This document shows positions 52,337 through 61,406 of a DNA stretch of 64,000 nt, piece by piece (position 1 is the first letter of the stretch; each line of letters opens with the position of its first letter). The position numbers and the translations under genes were made by a program. Source of the stretch: Saccharothrix longispora (GTDB lineage: Bacteria; Actinomycetota; Actinomycetes; Mycobacteriales; Pseudonocardiaceae); contig NZ_NSDM01000017.1 of NCBI RefSeq assembly GCF_030852425.1, positions 1,899 through 65,898 of the forward strand, in the 5' to 3' direction. A model generated the notes under the pieces. That model ran no database searches and was not told the origin of the DNA. It worked only from the letters and a program-made list of their open reading frames with translations.

Positions 52337-52375
52337 CTTTCGCACGCTTGCGCCAAAACTTTCGCAAGGTTGCGC
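52337..52375. repeat. two 17-base direct repeats, 22-base phase, upstream of GH11
   Basis: CTTTCGCACGCTTGCGC (52337-52353) and CTTTCGCAAGGTTGCGC (52359-52375) match at 15 of 17 positions and start 22 bases apart, about two helical turns, so bound proteins would sit on the same DNA face. Each contains a CGCA...TTGCG dyad. Candidate regulator sites. Confidence 0.65.
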
Positions 52376-52465
52376 GAATCGTTGACAACCCGGCGCACCC
52401 GATCGAACACTGAACGTACCGAAAGCCGATCCGCCGCCGGCCTCAACGAGGAGGAGAGCGTGCAC

Positions 52466-53155
52466 ATGGACGACAACGCCCCCGCCCACCCGATCAGCCG
52501 CCGACTGTTCCTGGGCGGCGCAGGCGCAGGCACCCTGGCGCTGGCGACGTCCGCGTTGATCCTGCCCGGCACCGCCCACGCGCAGACCGTCACGAACAAC
52601 CAGACCGGCAACCACAACGGCTACTTCTACTCGTTCTGGACCGACGCCAACGGGACCGTCTCGATGACGATGGGCGGCGGCGGCCAGTACAGCACGTCGT
52701 GGCGCAACACCGGCAACTTCGTGTGCGGCAAGGGCTGGAGCAACGGCAGCCGCCGGACCGTGCGGTACTCGGGCAGCTTCAACCCGTCCGGCAACGGCTA
52801 CCTGTGCCTCTACGGGTGGACGTCGAACCCTATGGTGGAGTACTACATCGTCGACAGCTGGGGCGACTACCGGCCCACGGGCTCGCACCGGGGGACGGTG
52901 AGCAGCGACGGCGGCACGTACGACATCTACCACACGATGCGCTACAACGCCCCGTCGATCGAGGGTGACAACAAGACCTTCCCGCAGTTCTGGAGCGTCC
53001 GGCAGCAGAAGAGGGTCGGCGGCACCATCACCACCGGCACCCACTTCGACGCCTGGACCCGCGCCAACATGCAGCTGGGCAGCTTCAGGTACTACATGAT
53101 CATGGCCACCGAGGGCTACCGGAGCAGCGGCAGCTCCAACATCACGGTGAGCTGA
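52466..53155 (+). CDS. GH11 endo-1,4-beta-xylanase
   Basis: A 229-residue exported xylanase. The Tat-type signal has [12 protein letters not shown] and ends near AHA. The mature domain is a complete jelly roll: [43 protein letters not shown] with nucleophile Glu125, [14 protein letters not shown], and [13 protein letters not shown] with acid/base Glu216. There is no binding module, so it is a single-domain secreted enzyme attacking xylan. ATG 52466 is preceded by GGAGGAGAG; a GTG two codons upstream is also possible. The promoter region holds several repeats. Confidence 0.96.
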   Translation: MDDNAPAHPISRRLFLGGAGAGTLALATSALILPGTAHAQTVTNNQTGNHNGYFYSFWTDANGTVSMTMGGGGQYSTSWRNTGNFVCGKGWSNGSRRTVRYSGSFNPSGNGYLCLYGWTSNPMVEYYIVDSWGDYRPTGSHRGTVSSDGGTYDIYHTMRYNAPSIEGDNKTFPQFWSVRQQKRVGGTITTGTHFDAWTRANMQLGSFRYYMIMATEGYRSSGSSNITVS

Positions 53156-53279
53156 CGCCCCCTGGTCGAGCACCCGGACGTGTGGCGCGACGGCTCCCGG
53201 CCGTCGCGCCACACCTCTTCGCCCCCGTCCGCACCTGGTACTACGGTGGTGATCAGCAGAGCGCGGGAGGCGACCGACG

Positions 53280-53672
53280 GTGACCAGCTGGACCGATGTG
53301 ATCAACTACGTCCGCACCAGGTACGAGGTGCTGGAGGAGTCGGACGACTGGCTGCGCTTCCGGCTCGACACCACCGGGGGACGCACGCAGCAGGTCGCGC
53401 TGCACCACGTGCCCGAGGGTGACGGCGGGGCGTGGCTGGAGATCTCCTCGGCGGTCGGCCGGGCGGACGCGATCGACCAGGGGCGGCTGCTCGAACTCGC
53501 CGGCACGTCGCTCGTCGGCGGCGCGGCCGTGGTGGACGGCGTGGCGCTGCTCAAGCACACCGTGCCGCTGGAGCACCTGAGCGTCCGGGAGGAGTTCGAG
53601 CGCCCGCTCGCGCTGCTCGTGTCGAACGCCGACGCCTTCGAGCACCAGCTGACCGAGGACGACCACTTCTGA
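53280..53672 (+). CDS. YbjN-like / secretion-chaperone-fold protein
   Basis: A 130-residue acidic protein: VINYVRTRYEVLEESDDWLRFRLDT, TQQVALHHVPEGD, and ALLKHTVPLEHLSVREEFERPLALLVSNADAFEHQL. The pattern of a helix, a beta-sheet and a closing helix is that of type III secretion chaperone-like/YbjN proteins found singly in actinobacteria; function unknown. GTG start. Soluble, no signal peptide. Confidence 0.7.
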   Translation: MTSWTDVINYVRTRYEVLEESDDWLRFRLDTTGGRTQQVALHHVPEGDGGAWLEISSAVGRADAIDQGRLLELAGTSLVGGAAVVDGVALLKHTVPLEHLSVREEFERPLALLVSNADAFEHQLTEDDHF

Positions 53673-53702
53673 CCCGCCCGGCAGGCGGTCGGACGGACGC
53701 GG

Positions 53703-54629
53703 TCAGTCCAGGTCCAGCACCGCCTTGCCGTGCAGTCGCCGCCCCACCAGCGCCGCCAGCGCCGCGTCGGCGTCCCGCCAGCTGCCCCGCCAGGTCACGT
53801 TCGGGTCGAGCGCACCCGCGTGCACCCGCCCGGCCAGCCAGGTCAGGTCGGGCCCGAGGTCCGGGCAGTCGAGCAGGAAGAACGTGGCGATGGTGCGGTC
53901 GTGCGCGCCCATGCCCTCGAACGCCCCGGCCGGGAACGCGGTGGGCTCGCCCGACGCGCGGCCGACCGAGACCAGCGTGCCGCGTGCGGCCAGCCGGCCG
54001 TGCGCTCGGACCAGCTGCGGCCCGCCGACCAGGTCCAGCACGCCGTGGACCGGGTCGGCGAGCTCACCGGGGTCGGCGACCACCTCGTGCGCGCCCAGGG
54101 CCCGCAGCCGGTCGCCGTGGCGGTCGGGGTCGCCGGTGGTGGCGACGACGTGCGCCCCGCCCCGGCGGGCCAGCTGCACCGCGTAGCGGCCCACGCCGCC
54201 GGTGGCGCCGGTGACGAGCACCCGCCTGCCCAGGATCGGCCCCAGCCGGTGCAGGGCGCGCAGGGCGCTCAGGCCCGCGACCGGGGTGGTGGCGACGGCG
54301 CCGAGGTCCGCCTCCGCGGGCACGACGCCCAGCAGGTCGGTGCGCACGGCCCGCAGCTCGGCCCAGCCGCCCGCCAGGCCGAGCGTGGCCACCGGTGTGC
54401 CCGGCGCGGGGCCGGAGCCGTCGGCGGCGGCGCGTTCGACCACGCCCGCGGCGTCCCAGCCCGGCACCGCGCCATCGGGTGAGCCGGGGATCACCCCGGT
54501 GACCTCGCCGGGGTTCAGCGAGGTCGCGGCGACCCGGACGAGCGCCTCGTCCGGGGCCGGCACGGGGTCGGGCGCCTCGCCGAGGCGCAGGCCGGCGGGG
54601 GCGGAGTGGTCGACGAGCAGCGCGCGCAT
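53703..54629 (-). CDS. zinc-free quinone oxidoreductase (MDR superfamily)
   Basis: A 308-residue NAD(P)H-dependent oxidoreductase of the medium-chain dehydrogenase type. GroES-like N-terminal part ([16 protein letters not shown]), then the nucleotide-binding motif [29 protein letters not shown]. The Cys/His ligands of the zinc alcohol dehydrogenases are absent, so it belongs to the quinone-oxidoreductase branch. Start ATG after GGGAGG. Divergent from a TetR gene with two perfect operators between, the classic arrangement of a repressor controlling a reductase; the inducer would be a quinone or other electrophile. Confidence 0.93.
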   Translation of the reverse strand: MRALLVDHSAPAGLRLGEAPDPVPAPDEALVRVAATSLNPGEVTGVIPGSPDGAVPGWDAAGVVERAAADGSGPAPGTPVATLGLAGGWAELRAVRTDLLGVVPAEADLGAVATTPVAGLSALRALHRLGPILGRRVLVTGATGGVGRYAVQLARRGGAHVVATTGDPDRHGDRLRALGAHEVVADPGELADPVHGVLDLVGGPQLVRAHGRLAARGTLVSVGRASGEPTAFPAGAFEGMGAHDRTIATFFLLDCPDLGPDLTWLAGRVHAGALDPNVTWRGSWRDADAALAALVGRRLHGKAVLDLD

Positions 54630-54691
54630 GGGGTCCTCCCGGAGGTGGTGTCGAGCGGTCGGAGTGGTGTCGACGAAGCCCGGCGACGAAG

Positions 54692-54706
54692 TGCCACCGA
54701 GTGGCA
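54692..54706. promoter_or_regulatory. TetR operator 1
   Basis: TGCCAC-CGA-GTGGCA, perfect 6+3+6 inverted repeat between the divergent oxidoreductase and TetR genes. Confidence 0.7.
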
Positions 54707-54725
54707 AAAGCCTATCAGTGGCTTT
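54707..54725. promoter_or_regulatory. TetR operator 2
   Basis: AAAGCC-TATCAGT-GGCTTT, perfect 6+7+6 inverted repeat directly adjoining operator 1; the pair would cover the promoters of both genes. Confidence 0.6.
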
Positions 54726-54750
54726 CGACCCCTGGACTAGACTGCCCCCG

Positions 54751-55428
54751 ATGAGCACGCCCACCCCGTCCGACACCCGCCCGCCGCTGCGCGAGCGCAA
54801 GAAGCAGCGCACCCGCGAGGCCCTGCTGGCCACCGGGCTGCGCCTGTTCACCGAGCGCGGGTTCGCCGCGACCACGCTGGACGAGCTGTGCGACGCGGTC
54901 GAGATCTCCAAGCGGACCTTCTTCCGCACCTTCGCCGGCAAGGAGGACCTGGCCGGCGCCCCGCTGCACGACCTGTGGACGCTGTTCCTGCGGGAACTGG
55001 CCGCGGCCGAGCCGGCAGGTGAAGACCTGGCGGGCTTCCTGCGCGGCGTGCTGCTGACCACGCTGGACGGGATGACCGACCCGGAGTGGCCCCACCGCGT
55101 GCTGCTCTCGCGCAGGCTCGCCGAGCGGAACCCGTCGATCGAGGCGCACTGCCTGTACTTCTGCGACCGCACCACCCGCGCCGCCCTCACCGTGCTGCGC
55201 GGGCGCTTCGACCTGCCCGGCGACCTGCCGGTGCTGCTGGCCCTCGACGTCCTGGTCGCCGTGTTCCACCGGGCCCAGGAGCAGTGGGCCCGGGAGCACC
55301 GGGCCGCCGCGTCCGGTCCCGCCACCCGCGAGGGACTGCGCGACCACGTCGTCGCGGCGTGGGACGCGGTGCCGGCCGGACCGGGCGCACCCCTTCGACC
55401 GGCCGCCGCGGACCGGCCGACGGCCTGA
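54751..55428 (+). CDS. TetR family regulator
   Basis: A 225-residue repressor. The helix-turn-helix region is [39 protein letters not shown], a standard TetR N-terminus; the C-terminal ligand domain is typical of the MftR/TetR_C_33-like regulators ([19 protein letters not shown]). ATG 54751. Its target is almost certainly the divergent oxidoreductase. A hairpin at 55445 ends the transcript. Confidence 0.94.
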   Translation: MSTPTPSDTRPPLRERKKQRTREALLATGLRLFTERGFAATTLDELCDAVEISKRTFFRTFAGKEDLAGAPLHDLWTLFLRELAAAEPAGEDLAGFLRGVLLTTLDGMTDPEWPHRVLLSRRLAERNPSIEAHCLYFCDRTTRAALTVLRGRFDLPGDLPVLLALDVLVAVFHRAQEQWAREHRAAASGPATREGLRDHVVAAWDAVPAGPGAPLRPAAADRPTA

Positions 55429-55444
55429 CGCGCCACGCGGACGA

Positions 55445-55490
55445 CCGCCGTCGCCGGGGGCCGCGGCTCGGCGGACCCCGGTGACGGCGG
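55445..55490. terminator. bidirectional hairpin
   Basis: Fifteen-base arms (55445-55459 and 55476-55490) with one G-T mismatch and a 16-base loop between the convergent TetR and secreted-protein genes. Confidence 0.7.
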
Positions 55491-55500
55491 ATCGCGCCGG

Positions 55501-56394
55501 TCAGGCCGGCGGGGTGGTGAAGAGCAGGCCCTGGCTCTTGGTCGACTGGCTACCCGTCACGTCCACGGTGACGACCTTCGCCCGCTGGAGCCTGTCGGGC
55601 GTCAACCCGGTCAGCGTCGCCTGCTTCCCGGGGAAGCGGCCGAAGTTCCCGCCGTCCAGGTAGACGTCGTAGCCCGCGGTCGGGAACCACCAGGAGTTGG
55701 CCTCCCAGGCCAGCGTCACGGACGTCGGGGTGGTCGACACCACGCGCAGCCCGGTCGGGCGCAACGGCCGGTCACTGACGAGGCCCTGCGACCACACGGT
55801 GCCCAGCAGGCCGTTCTGCGCCGGGTCGTGCGAGCAGGACGCGGTGACCGTGCCGAGGGACGTGCCGTCGGCGCGCTTGGGGCGCAGTGTCAGCTCCAAG
55901 CCGTCGACGTGCAGGTCGTAGTAGCCCTCCTGGCCCAGGTACTGCACCGGGAAGGCGCCCCCGGTCCGCAGCGAGGCACCCTGGCTCTTCCGCACCCACG
56001 CGGGCGCGACGGTGAGCGCCGCCTCGACGGTCCGCGTCCCGTCCGGGCCGGTGATCCTGGCGCCGAGCGTCGCGGTGCTGTCGCCGTCCAGGCGCACCTC
56101 GTCGGCCAGTTCCAGGACCGGGCGCAGCTCCATCAGGTGCACGTCCACGTCGATGAAGGCGGGTTGGTGGCGGCTGACGCTGTTCGGCCCCGCGCCGTCG
56201 TCCGGCAGACCGCCGACGGCCCACGCGGTCACCTCGACGGTCGGCCCGAGGGAGGTGGTGCAGGTGTAGTCCAGCCGCACCGCGGTCGTGCCCGCCGATG
56301 CCGGGCCCGCGGCCCCCGCCAGCGCCCCGGCGGCCACCAGGGCGGAAACCAGGGACAGGGTGGCGACGCGGTACGGCTTCCACTTCGCGCGCAA
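55501..56394 (-). CDS. secreted protein with FnIII-like C-terminal domain
   Basis: A 297-residue exported protein. TTG 56394 is preceded by AGAGGA and starts a signal peptide ([23 protein letters not shown], cleavage near ASA). Residues about 30-205 are a beta-rich domain with one Cys pair (DYTCTT and TASCSHDP), similar in character to the DUF6801-type actinobacterial surface proteins. Residues about 215-297 ([22 protein letters not shown] to VDVTGSQS) are a fibronectin type III domain. Function unknown; FnIII domains are common linkers in secreted glycan-active proteins. Confidence 0.75.
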   Translation of the reverse strand: MRAKWKPYRVATLSLVSALVAAGALAGAAGPASAGTTAVRLDYTCTTSLGPTVEVTAWAVGGLPDDGAGPNSVSRHQPAFIDVDVHLMELRPVLELADEVRLDGDSTATLGARITGPDGTRTVEAALTVAPAWVRKSQGASLRTGGAFPVQYLGQEGYYDLHVDGLELTLRPKRADGTSLGTVTASCSHDPAQNGLLGTVWSQGLVSDRPLRPTGLRVVSTTPTSVTLAWEANSWWFPTAGYDVYLDGGNFGRFPGKQATLTGLTPDRLQRAKVVTVDVTGSQSTKSQGLLFTTPPA

Positions 56395-56546
56395 GTCGGT
56401 TCCTCTCGGTTCGCTCGCCCACAGCCAGCGTCCCACGGGTGGCCCCCGCGGGGACGCGCCCCTTCAGCCCCATGGTCGGCGCGGTCGGCGGCCACCCGGT
56501 CGGGCGAACCCCTCCGGCGGGTCCCGGTCACCCGCGCCGGGACCGC

Positions 56547-57503
56547 TCAGGGGCGGAGGGCGGCGGCGAAGCGCGAGGCGACCCCCGCGACCGCGGCGCG
56601 GAGCTCCGGCCCGCCCTCGACCCGGAACGCGAACGGCACGGCCGCCAGCCACTCCTGCGCGTACATGGCCGGGTTGCTCGTGCTGCCGACGAGCACGCAC
56701 CCCTCCCCCAGCGGCGCCAGCCGCCCCATGGGAGGGCGGACCCACGGCGCCACCTCGGCGGGCGGGGCGTGGAAGACCACGCGCGTGGGGAACTCCCACC
56801 CGGTGCCCAGGTTCTCCTCCACCGCCGCCACCGGGTCGAGGCCGGCCGGCGGCTCGAAGCCGTGCACCGTCTGCCGGACGTCGCGGACCCGGTCGACCCG
56901 GTAGGTGCGGACGGCGTCCGAGCGGTGCGAGTGGCACAGGAGGTACCAGCGGCCGTGGCGGACCACGACGGCCCACGGGTCCACCTCGGCCTCCCACTCG
57001 TCGCCCGACTCGGCCCGGTACGCGACCAGCACGCGGCGGCGGGCCGCGACGGCGGCGACGAGCGCGCCGGTGGTGGCGGGGTCCGGGCGGGCGGGGTGCC
57101 GGTCGGGCACGGCCGACGCGTGCTCCCGCAGGACCGCCGCCTGCCGGCCGACGTTCTCCGGCAGCGCCCCGATCACCTTGCCCAGCGCGGCCCCCACGAG
57201 GTCGTGGACGTCGGTGGCGGCCGGCCGGCCGTCGAGCACCGCCATGACCAGGCCCAGCGCCTCGGGCTCGGTGAACACGATCGGGGGCAGCCTGGTCCGG
57301 CGGCCGAGCCGGTAGCCGCCGTGGGGGCCGCGGGCCGACTCGACCGGGATGCCGGCCTCCCGCAGGATGCCGACGTACCGGCGCGCGGCGCGTTCCGTGA
57401 CCCCCAGCCCCGCCGCGAGCTCACCGGCCGTCACGCCGGGTCGGTTGCGGAGGATCTCGATGGCGCGCAGCGCCCGCGCGGTGGGACTGGCATCGGTCGG
57501 CAC
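56547..57503 (-). CDS. YafY-type HTH/WYL transcriptional regulator
   Basis: A 318-residue regulator. The N-terminal winged helix is ARALRAIEILRNRPGVTAGELAAGLGVTERAARRYVGILREAGIPVES, followed by GPHGGYRLG wing residues and the WYL domain (about 140-318: VVVRHGRWYLLCHSHRSDAVRTYRVDRV). WYL domains bind nucleic acids or nucleotides and often regulate stress or defence genes. GTG 57503, no clear ribosome site, so a leaderless message is possible. Divergent from the alpha/beta hydrolase at 57610. Confidence 0.92.
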   Translation of the reverse strand: MPTDASPTARALRAIEILRNRPGVTAGELAAGLGVTERAARRYVGILREAGIPVESARGPHGGYRLGRRTRLPPIVFTEPEALGLVMAVLDGRPAATDVHDLVGAALGKVIGALPENVGRQAAVLREHASAVPDRHPARPDPATTGALVAAVAARRRVLVAYRAESGDEWEAEVDPWAVVVRHGRWYLLCHSHRSDAVRTYRVDRVRDVRQTVHGFEPPAGLDPVAAVEENLGTGWEFPTRVVFHAPPAEVAPWVRPPMGRLAPLGEGCVLVGSTSNPAMYAQEWLAAVPFAFRVEGGPELRAAVAGVASRFAAALRP

Positions 57504-57609
57504 GCGAAGAGGGTAGTGGCCCCGGGCGAACCGGAAGCCGATCGTCCGGAACCGGTCGTAGCGTGACGTCCGGCTCACGAGGACGACACCGGAACGAGGA
57601 GAACCGACC

Positions 57610-58293
57610 GTGGACATCCTGCTCATCGCCGGCCTGTGGCTCGACGCGTCCACCTGGGACGGCGTCGTGCCCGAACTGGCGGCGCTCGGCCACCGCCCCG
57701 TGCCGGTCGACCTCCCCGGCCAGGGCGACGGGTCCGGTTCCGCCACGCTCGACGACCAGGTGGCGGCGGTGCTGGCCGCCGTGGACGCGGCGTCGGGGAA
57801 GTGCCTCGTGGTGGGCCACTCCGCCGCCTGCTCGCTGGCGTGGCTGGCCGCCGACGCGCGGCCGCGACGGGTGGCCGGGGTCGTGCTCGTCGGCGGTTTC
57901 CCCGCCGGCGACGGGCAGCCCTACGCGGACTTCTTCGAGCACCGGGACGGCGTCATGCCGTTCCCCGGGTGGAACCCGTTCGAAGGACCGGACTCCGCCG
58001 ACCTGGACGAGCGCGCCCGGGAGCGGTTCGCCGCCACCGCGATCCCCGTGCCCGAGGGCGTGAGCAAGGGCGTCGTGCGGTTGACCGACGACCGCCGGTT
58101 CGACGTGCCGGTCCTCGTCGTGTGCCCCGAGTTCACCCCCGACCAGGCCCGCGGGTGGATCGCGGCCGGCGACGTGCCCGAACTCGCCCGGGCCCGGCAC
58201 GTCGGGTTCGCCGACCTCGACTCGGGCCACTGGCCGATGACCACCCGGCCGGTCGAGCTCGCCCGGCTCGTCGCCGGCGCGGCACGGGGCTGA
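57610..58293 (+). CDS. alpha/beta hydrolase
   Basis: A 227-residue hydrolase. HG-equivalent GLWLDAST at the start, nucleophile elbow VVGHSAACSLAW with Ser71, acid in CPEFTPDQAR region, and His in DSGHWPMTT. It lacks a large cap domain. GTG start with GAGGAGAA upstream. Divergent from the WYL regulator, which is its likely controller. Confidence 0.9.
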   Translation: MDILLIAGLWLDASTWDGVVPELAALGHRPVPVDLPGQGDGSGSATLDDQVAAVLAAVDAASGKCLVVGHSAACSLAWLAADARPRRVAGVVLVGGFPAGDGQPYADFFEHRDGVMPFPGWNPFEGPDSADLDERARERFAATAIPVPEGVSKGVVRLTDDRRFDVPVLVVCPEFTPDQARGWIAAGDVPELARARHVGFADLDSGHWPMTTRPVELARLVAGAARG

Positions 58294-58295
58294 GG

Positions 58296-59261
58296 TCAGC
58301 GCCGGCACTCCGGCAGCGCGTCCAGGATGTCGACGATCCGACCGAACTGCGCGGCGTTGGCGGCGTGCGGCGCGTCCACGGTGTGCACGTCGAACCGGTT
58401 GCGCGGGGTGAGCCGGTCCGCCTCGGCGATCATCCGGTCCTGGAGCGCCAGGGGGATCATCCGGTCGGCGGTGTGCCGGATGTAGGTGCGCGGGATGCGC
58501 CCCCAGGTGTCCGCCCGGACCCGGGAGTCCTCGCGGCCCACCGTCGGCGACTCGTCGGGCTGGAGGCAGGCGAGCAACCCGTGGAACTCGGCGTCGTCGG
58601 CGCCCGCCATCATCACCTCCTTCAGCTTGGCCAGCGCGGCCCGGTCGGCGGTGCGGTAGTTGATCCGCACCGCGCCGATCACCGCCGGGTCCGCGACGAT
58701 CAGGTCGGCGAGGTCGCCCCCCAGGCTCGTCGACCCCTCGGGGGTGGCCAGGTACTCCTCCGGGCACGAGAGGTCGACGCAGCAGAAGGCCGTGTCGTAG
58801 ACGATGCGGTCGACCAGGTGCGGCACGGCGTTGCCCACCCGGTTCAGCGTCGCGCCGCCCAGGCTGCCGCCGTAGAGCACCACCGGGCCGAACTCGGCGA
58901 CGGTGCGCACCACGTCGACCGCCGCGGCGGTGTACGCGTCCAGCCCGACGCCCGCCATCGGCGACGGCCGGGTGGCCAGGGAGGCGGCGTCCTGCGGGCA
59001 CTGGTAGTCGACGGCGAACTGCGCGTCGGTGGCGCGGTGGCCGGGCAGGGGGACGCCGACGGTGCGGTGCCCGCGCAACGACAGCGCGTCGATGCCGCCG
59101 GGGGCGCCGCTCGCGCCGGTGACCACCACGAACGTCGTCGTGCCGCGCCTGCCGCCCGCCTCGGCCGCCGCACCGCCCCCGGCCAGGGTGAGTCCACTTG
59201 CCGCGGCGCCCGCGGCGGCGGCGCGCAACGCGGTCCGCCTGGAACAGCTGCTGTTCGTCAT
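58296..59261 (-). CDS. Tat-exported alpha/beta hydrolase
   Basis: A 321-residue secreted hydrolase. The Tat motif is SCSRRTALRAAAAG; cleavage near AEA. The catalytic Ser133 is in LYGGSLGGATLN, with His in DAPHAANAAQF near the end; DCxCC-type Cys pairs (YDTAFCCVDLSC) suggest disulfides. Related to signal-anchored lipase/esterase-like proteins; substrate unknown. It converges on the preceding hydrolase with two bases between stops. Confidence 0.85.
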   Translation of the reverse strand: MTNSSCSRRTALRAAAAGAAASGLTLAGGGAAAEAGGRRGTTTFVVVTGASGAPGGIDALSLRGHRTVGVPLPGHRATDAQFAVDYQCPQDAASLATRPSPMAGVGLDAYTAAAVDVVRTVAEFGPVVLYGGSLGGATLNRVGNAVPHLVDRIVYDTAFCCVDLSCPEEYLATPEGSTSLGGDLADLIVADPAVIGAVRINYRTADRAALAKLKEVMMAGADDAEFHGLLACLQPDESPTVGREDSRVRADTWGRIPRTYIRHTADRMIPLALQDRMIAEADRLTPRNRFDVHTVDAPHAANAAQFGRIVDILDALPECRR

Positions 59262-59377
59262 GGCACCGAGTGCACCTCGGCCGGCCTCCCCGGCGTCAGC
59301 GGCGGAGGTGGACTGCCGAACCCACGAAAGTTGCACTCCGGGTGGGCGGTGCGGCGCGCGCCGTTACCGTGGGCCGG

Positions 59378-60568
59378 GTGCGCCGAGAACGGGTCCCCGC
59401 GCTGTGGCCGACCCGGCGGGACGGGCTCTGGCTGGTCGCCGCCGCAGTCCTCTTCGGTGCCCTGGACCTGCTCGTCCACGGCCCGGGCCCGCACGCCGGG
59501 CTGGCGGTGCGGCTGTCGGTGGACGTGTCGCTGCTGTTCCTCGCCCGGTTCCCGGTGCGGGTGGCGTCCTGGGCGCTGGTCGTCGCGGTGCTCCTGCTCC
59601 TCTCCGGGCAGTTAGCGCCCGGCCTGCTCGTCCCCGTGCCGCCCGCGACGCACCTGGCGCTGCCGGTGGCCACCCCGGCGATCGTCACGAACCTGGTCCG
59701 GCTGGTCGACGGCCGGCGCGCGGCCGTCCTGGTCGGCCTGCTCGCCGCGGTCGGCACCCGGTTCTGGGACCCGGCCTGGGACACCACGCCCCTCGGCCTG
59801 GTCAACACCCTGCTGCCCGCGCTGGCCGTGCTGTACCTGCGGGCGCGCGGGCAGCTGGTCGACTCCCTGCGCGAGCGCGCCGAGCGGGCCGAGCGCGAGC
59901 AGGTGCTGCTCGCCGAGCGGGCCCGGGCGGCGGAGCGGCGTCGGCTCGCCGAGGAGATGCACGACGTGGTGACCCACCGGCTGAGCCTGGTCGTGCTGCA
60001 CGCCGGGGCGCTCGGCGTCGGATCGGCCGAGCCCGCCGTGCGCGCCGCCGCCGAGGACATCCGGCAGGCGTGCGCCCTCGCGCTGACCGAGCTGCGCGAC
60101 CTGGTCGGGGTGCTGCGCACCGGCGGCGAGGTGACGGCCGGAGCCCCGGCGGAACCGACCGCGCCCGACCCCCGGACGCTGGTCGACGAGGCCCGCGCGG
60201 TCGGCGAACGCGTGTCGTACTCGGCGGGGGGCGTGCCCGGGCGGGTCTCGCCGACGGTCCGGCGGACGGCGTACCGGGTGGTGCAGGAGTCGCTGACCAA
60301 CGCGCGCAAGCACGCGCCGGGCGCCGAGGTGGCCGTGGTGGTGGACTACCGGGGCGACGGCGTCACCGTGCGCGTCACGAACGGCCCGGCGCGGTGGGCG
60401 GCCGACGACGCGCTGGCGTCGAGCGGTTCCGGCGTCGGGCTGCTCGGGTTGGGGCAGCGGGTGGAGCTGGTCGGTGGGGCGCTGCACGCGGGGCCGACGC
60501 CGGACGGCGGTTTCCGGGTCGACGCGGCGCTGCCCGCGTACGTGCCGACGAGGGAGGACGCCGGGTGA
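59378..60568 (+). CDS. DesK-family sensor histidine kinase
   Basis: A 396-residue membrane sensor: four or five membrane helices (about 15-155, starting GLWLVAAAVLFGALDLLV), a coiled coil (LRERAERAEREQVLLAERARAAERRR), the HisKA_3 dimerisation helix AEEMHDVVTHRLS with the phosphorylated His195, and the HATPase domain with ESLTNARKHAPGA N-box and GSGVGLLGLGQRV. It phosphorylates the response regulator encoded 28 bases downstream. GTG 59378 (GTG 59369 also possible). Confidence 0.94.
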   Translation: MRRERVPALWPTRRDGLWLVAAAVLFGALDLLVHGPGPHAGLAVRLSVDVSLLFLARFPVRVASWALVVAVLLLLSGQLAPGLLVPVPPATHLALPVATPAIVTNLVRLVDGRRAAVLVGLLAAVGTRFWDPAWDTTPLGLVNTLLPALAVLYLRARGQLVDSLRERAERAEREQVLLAERARAAERRRLAEEMHDVVTHRLSLVVLHAGALGVGSAEPAVRAAAEDIRQACALALTELRDLVGVLRTGGEVTAGAPAEPTAPDPRTLVDEARAVGERVSYSAGGVPGRVSPTVRRTAYRVVQESLTNARKHAPGAEVAVVVDYRGDGVTVRVTNGPARWAADDALASSGSGVGLLGLGQRVELVGGALHAGPTPDGGFRVDAALPAYVPTREDAG

Positions 60569-60596
60569 CCGGGGGCGGGGAAGATCGGGTGGTGGC

Positions 60597-61331
60597 GTGA
60601 TCAGGGTGGTCGTGGTCGACGACGAACCGATGGTGTGCGCGCACCTGCGGGTGATCCTCGGCGCCGCCGACGACCTGGAGGTGGTCGGCGAGGCCCAGGA
60701 CGGCGCGGAGGCCGTGGAGGCGGTCGTCCGGCACCGTCCCGACGTGGTGCTGATGGACCTGCGGATGCCGGGCGTCGACGGTCTGGTGGCGATCGAGCGG
60801 ATCGGGGCGCTGCCCGCGCCGCCGGCCGTCGTCGCGCTGACCACCTTCGACGCGGACGGCTACGTGCTGCGCGCCCTGCGCGCCGGTGCGGCGGGCTTCC
60901 TGCTGAAGTCCACGCCGCCGGAGGACCTGGTGGGGCTGGTGCGCGTCGCCGCGGCCGGGCACACGGTGCTCTCCCCGGCCGCCGCAGCCCGGCTGGTCGC
61001 CGCCACCGCGGCGGGGCGCGGGCGCGACGAGGCCAGGGCTCGGCTGCGCGGGCTGTCCGACCGCGACCGGGACGTGCTGGCCTGCCTGGGGCGCGGGCTG
61101 TCCAACGCGGGGATCGCCCGCGAGCTGCACCTGTCGGAGGCGACCGTGAAGAGCTACGTCTCGCGGATGCTGGTGAAGATCGACTGCCGCAACCGCACCC
61201 AGGCGGGCCTGCTCGCGCACGAGGCCGGCCTCGTCACCGGCTCGTGGTCACCGGGAAGAAGTCGACCACTTCTTCCCACTCCCCTTGGTCGCGCACGTCG
61301 CACCGGGGACTTGACAAGGGGCGGAGAATGA
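60597..61331 (+). CDS. NarL/DesR-family response regulator
   Basis: A 244-residue regulator. Receiver domain 1-120 with VVDDEP and the phosphoacceptor Asp54 in VLMDLRMPG, TTFDADGYVLRALRAGAAGFLLKS; then LuxR-type helix-turn-helix LSDRDRDVLACLGRGLSNAGIARELHLSEATVKSYVSRML. The C-terminus runs about 30 residues past the usual end (GSWSPGRSRPLLPT), probably an unstructured tail. GTG 60597. Partner of the DesK-type kinase just upstream. Confidence 0.93.
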   Translation: MIRVVVVDDEPMVCAHLRVILGAADDLEVVGEAQDGAEAVEAVVRHRPDVVLMDLRMPGVDGLVAIERIGALPAPPAVVALTTFDADGYVLRALRAGAAGFLLKSTPPEDLVGLVRVAAAGHTVLSPAAAARLVAATAAGRGRDEARARLRGLSDRDRDVLACLGRGLSNAGIARELHLSEATVKSYVSRMLVKIDCRNRTQAGLLAHEAGLVTGSWSPGRSRPLLPTPLGRARRTGDLTRGGE

Positions 61332-61336
61332 AAAAT

Positions 61337-61372
61337 CGGCGTGCTCTCCACCGTGAGATGGAGAATACGCCG
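61337..61372 (+). promoter_or_regulatory. leader hairpin before helR-like gene
   Basis: Fourteen-base arms (61337-61350 and 61359-61372, 12 of 14 paired) with an eight-base loop CCGTGAGA lie between the response-regulator stop and the HelR-like start. No T-tract follows, so it could be a terminator for the two-component operon or an attenuator/regulatory hairpin for the helicase gene. Confidence 0.5.
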
Positions 61373-61406
61373 AAACTGGTATCAGGTTAGCCGCTGCGAG
61401 GGGCAT

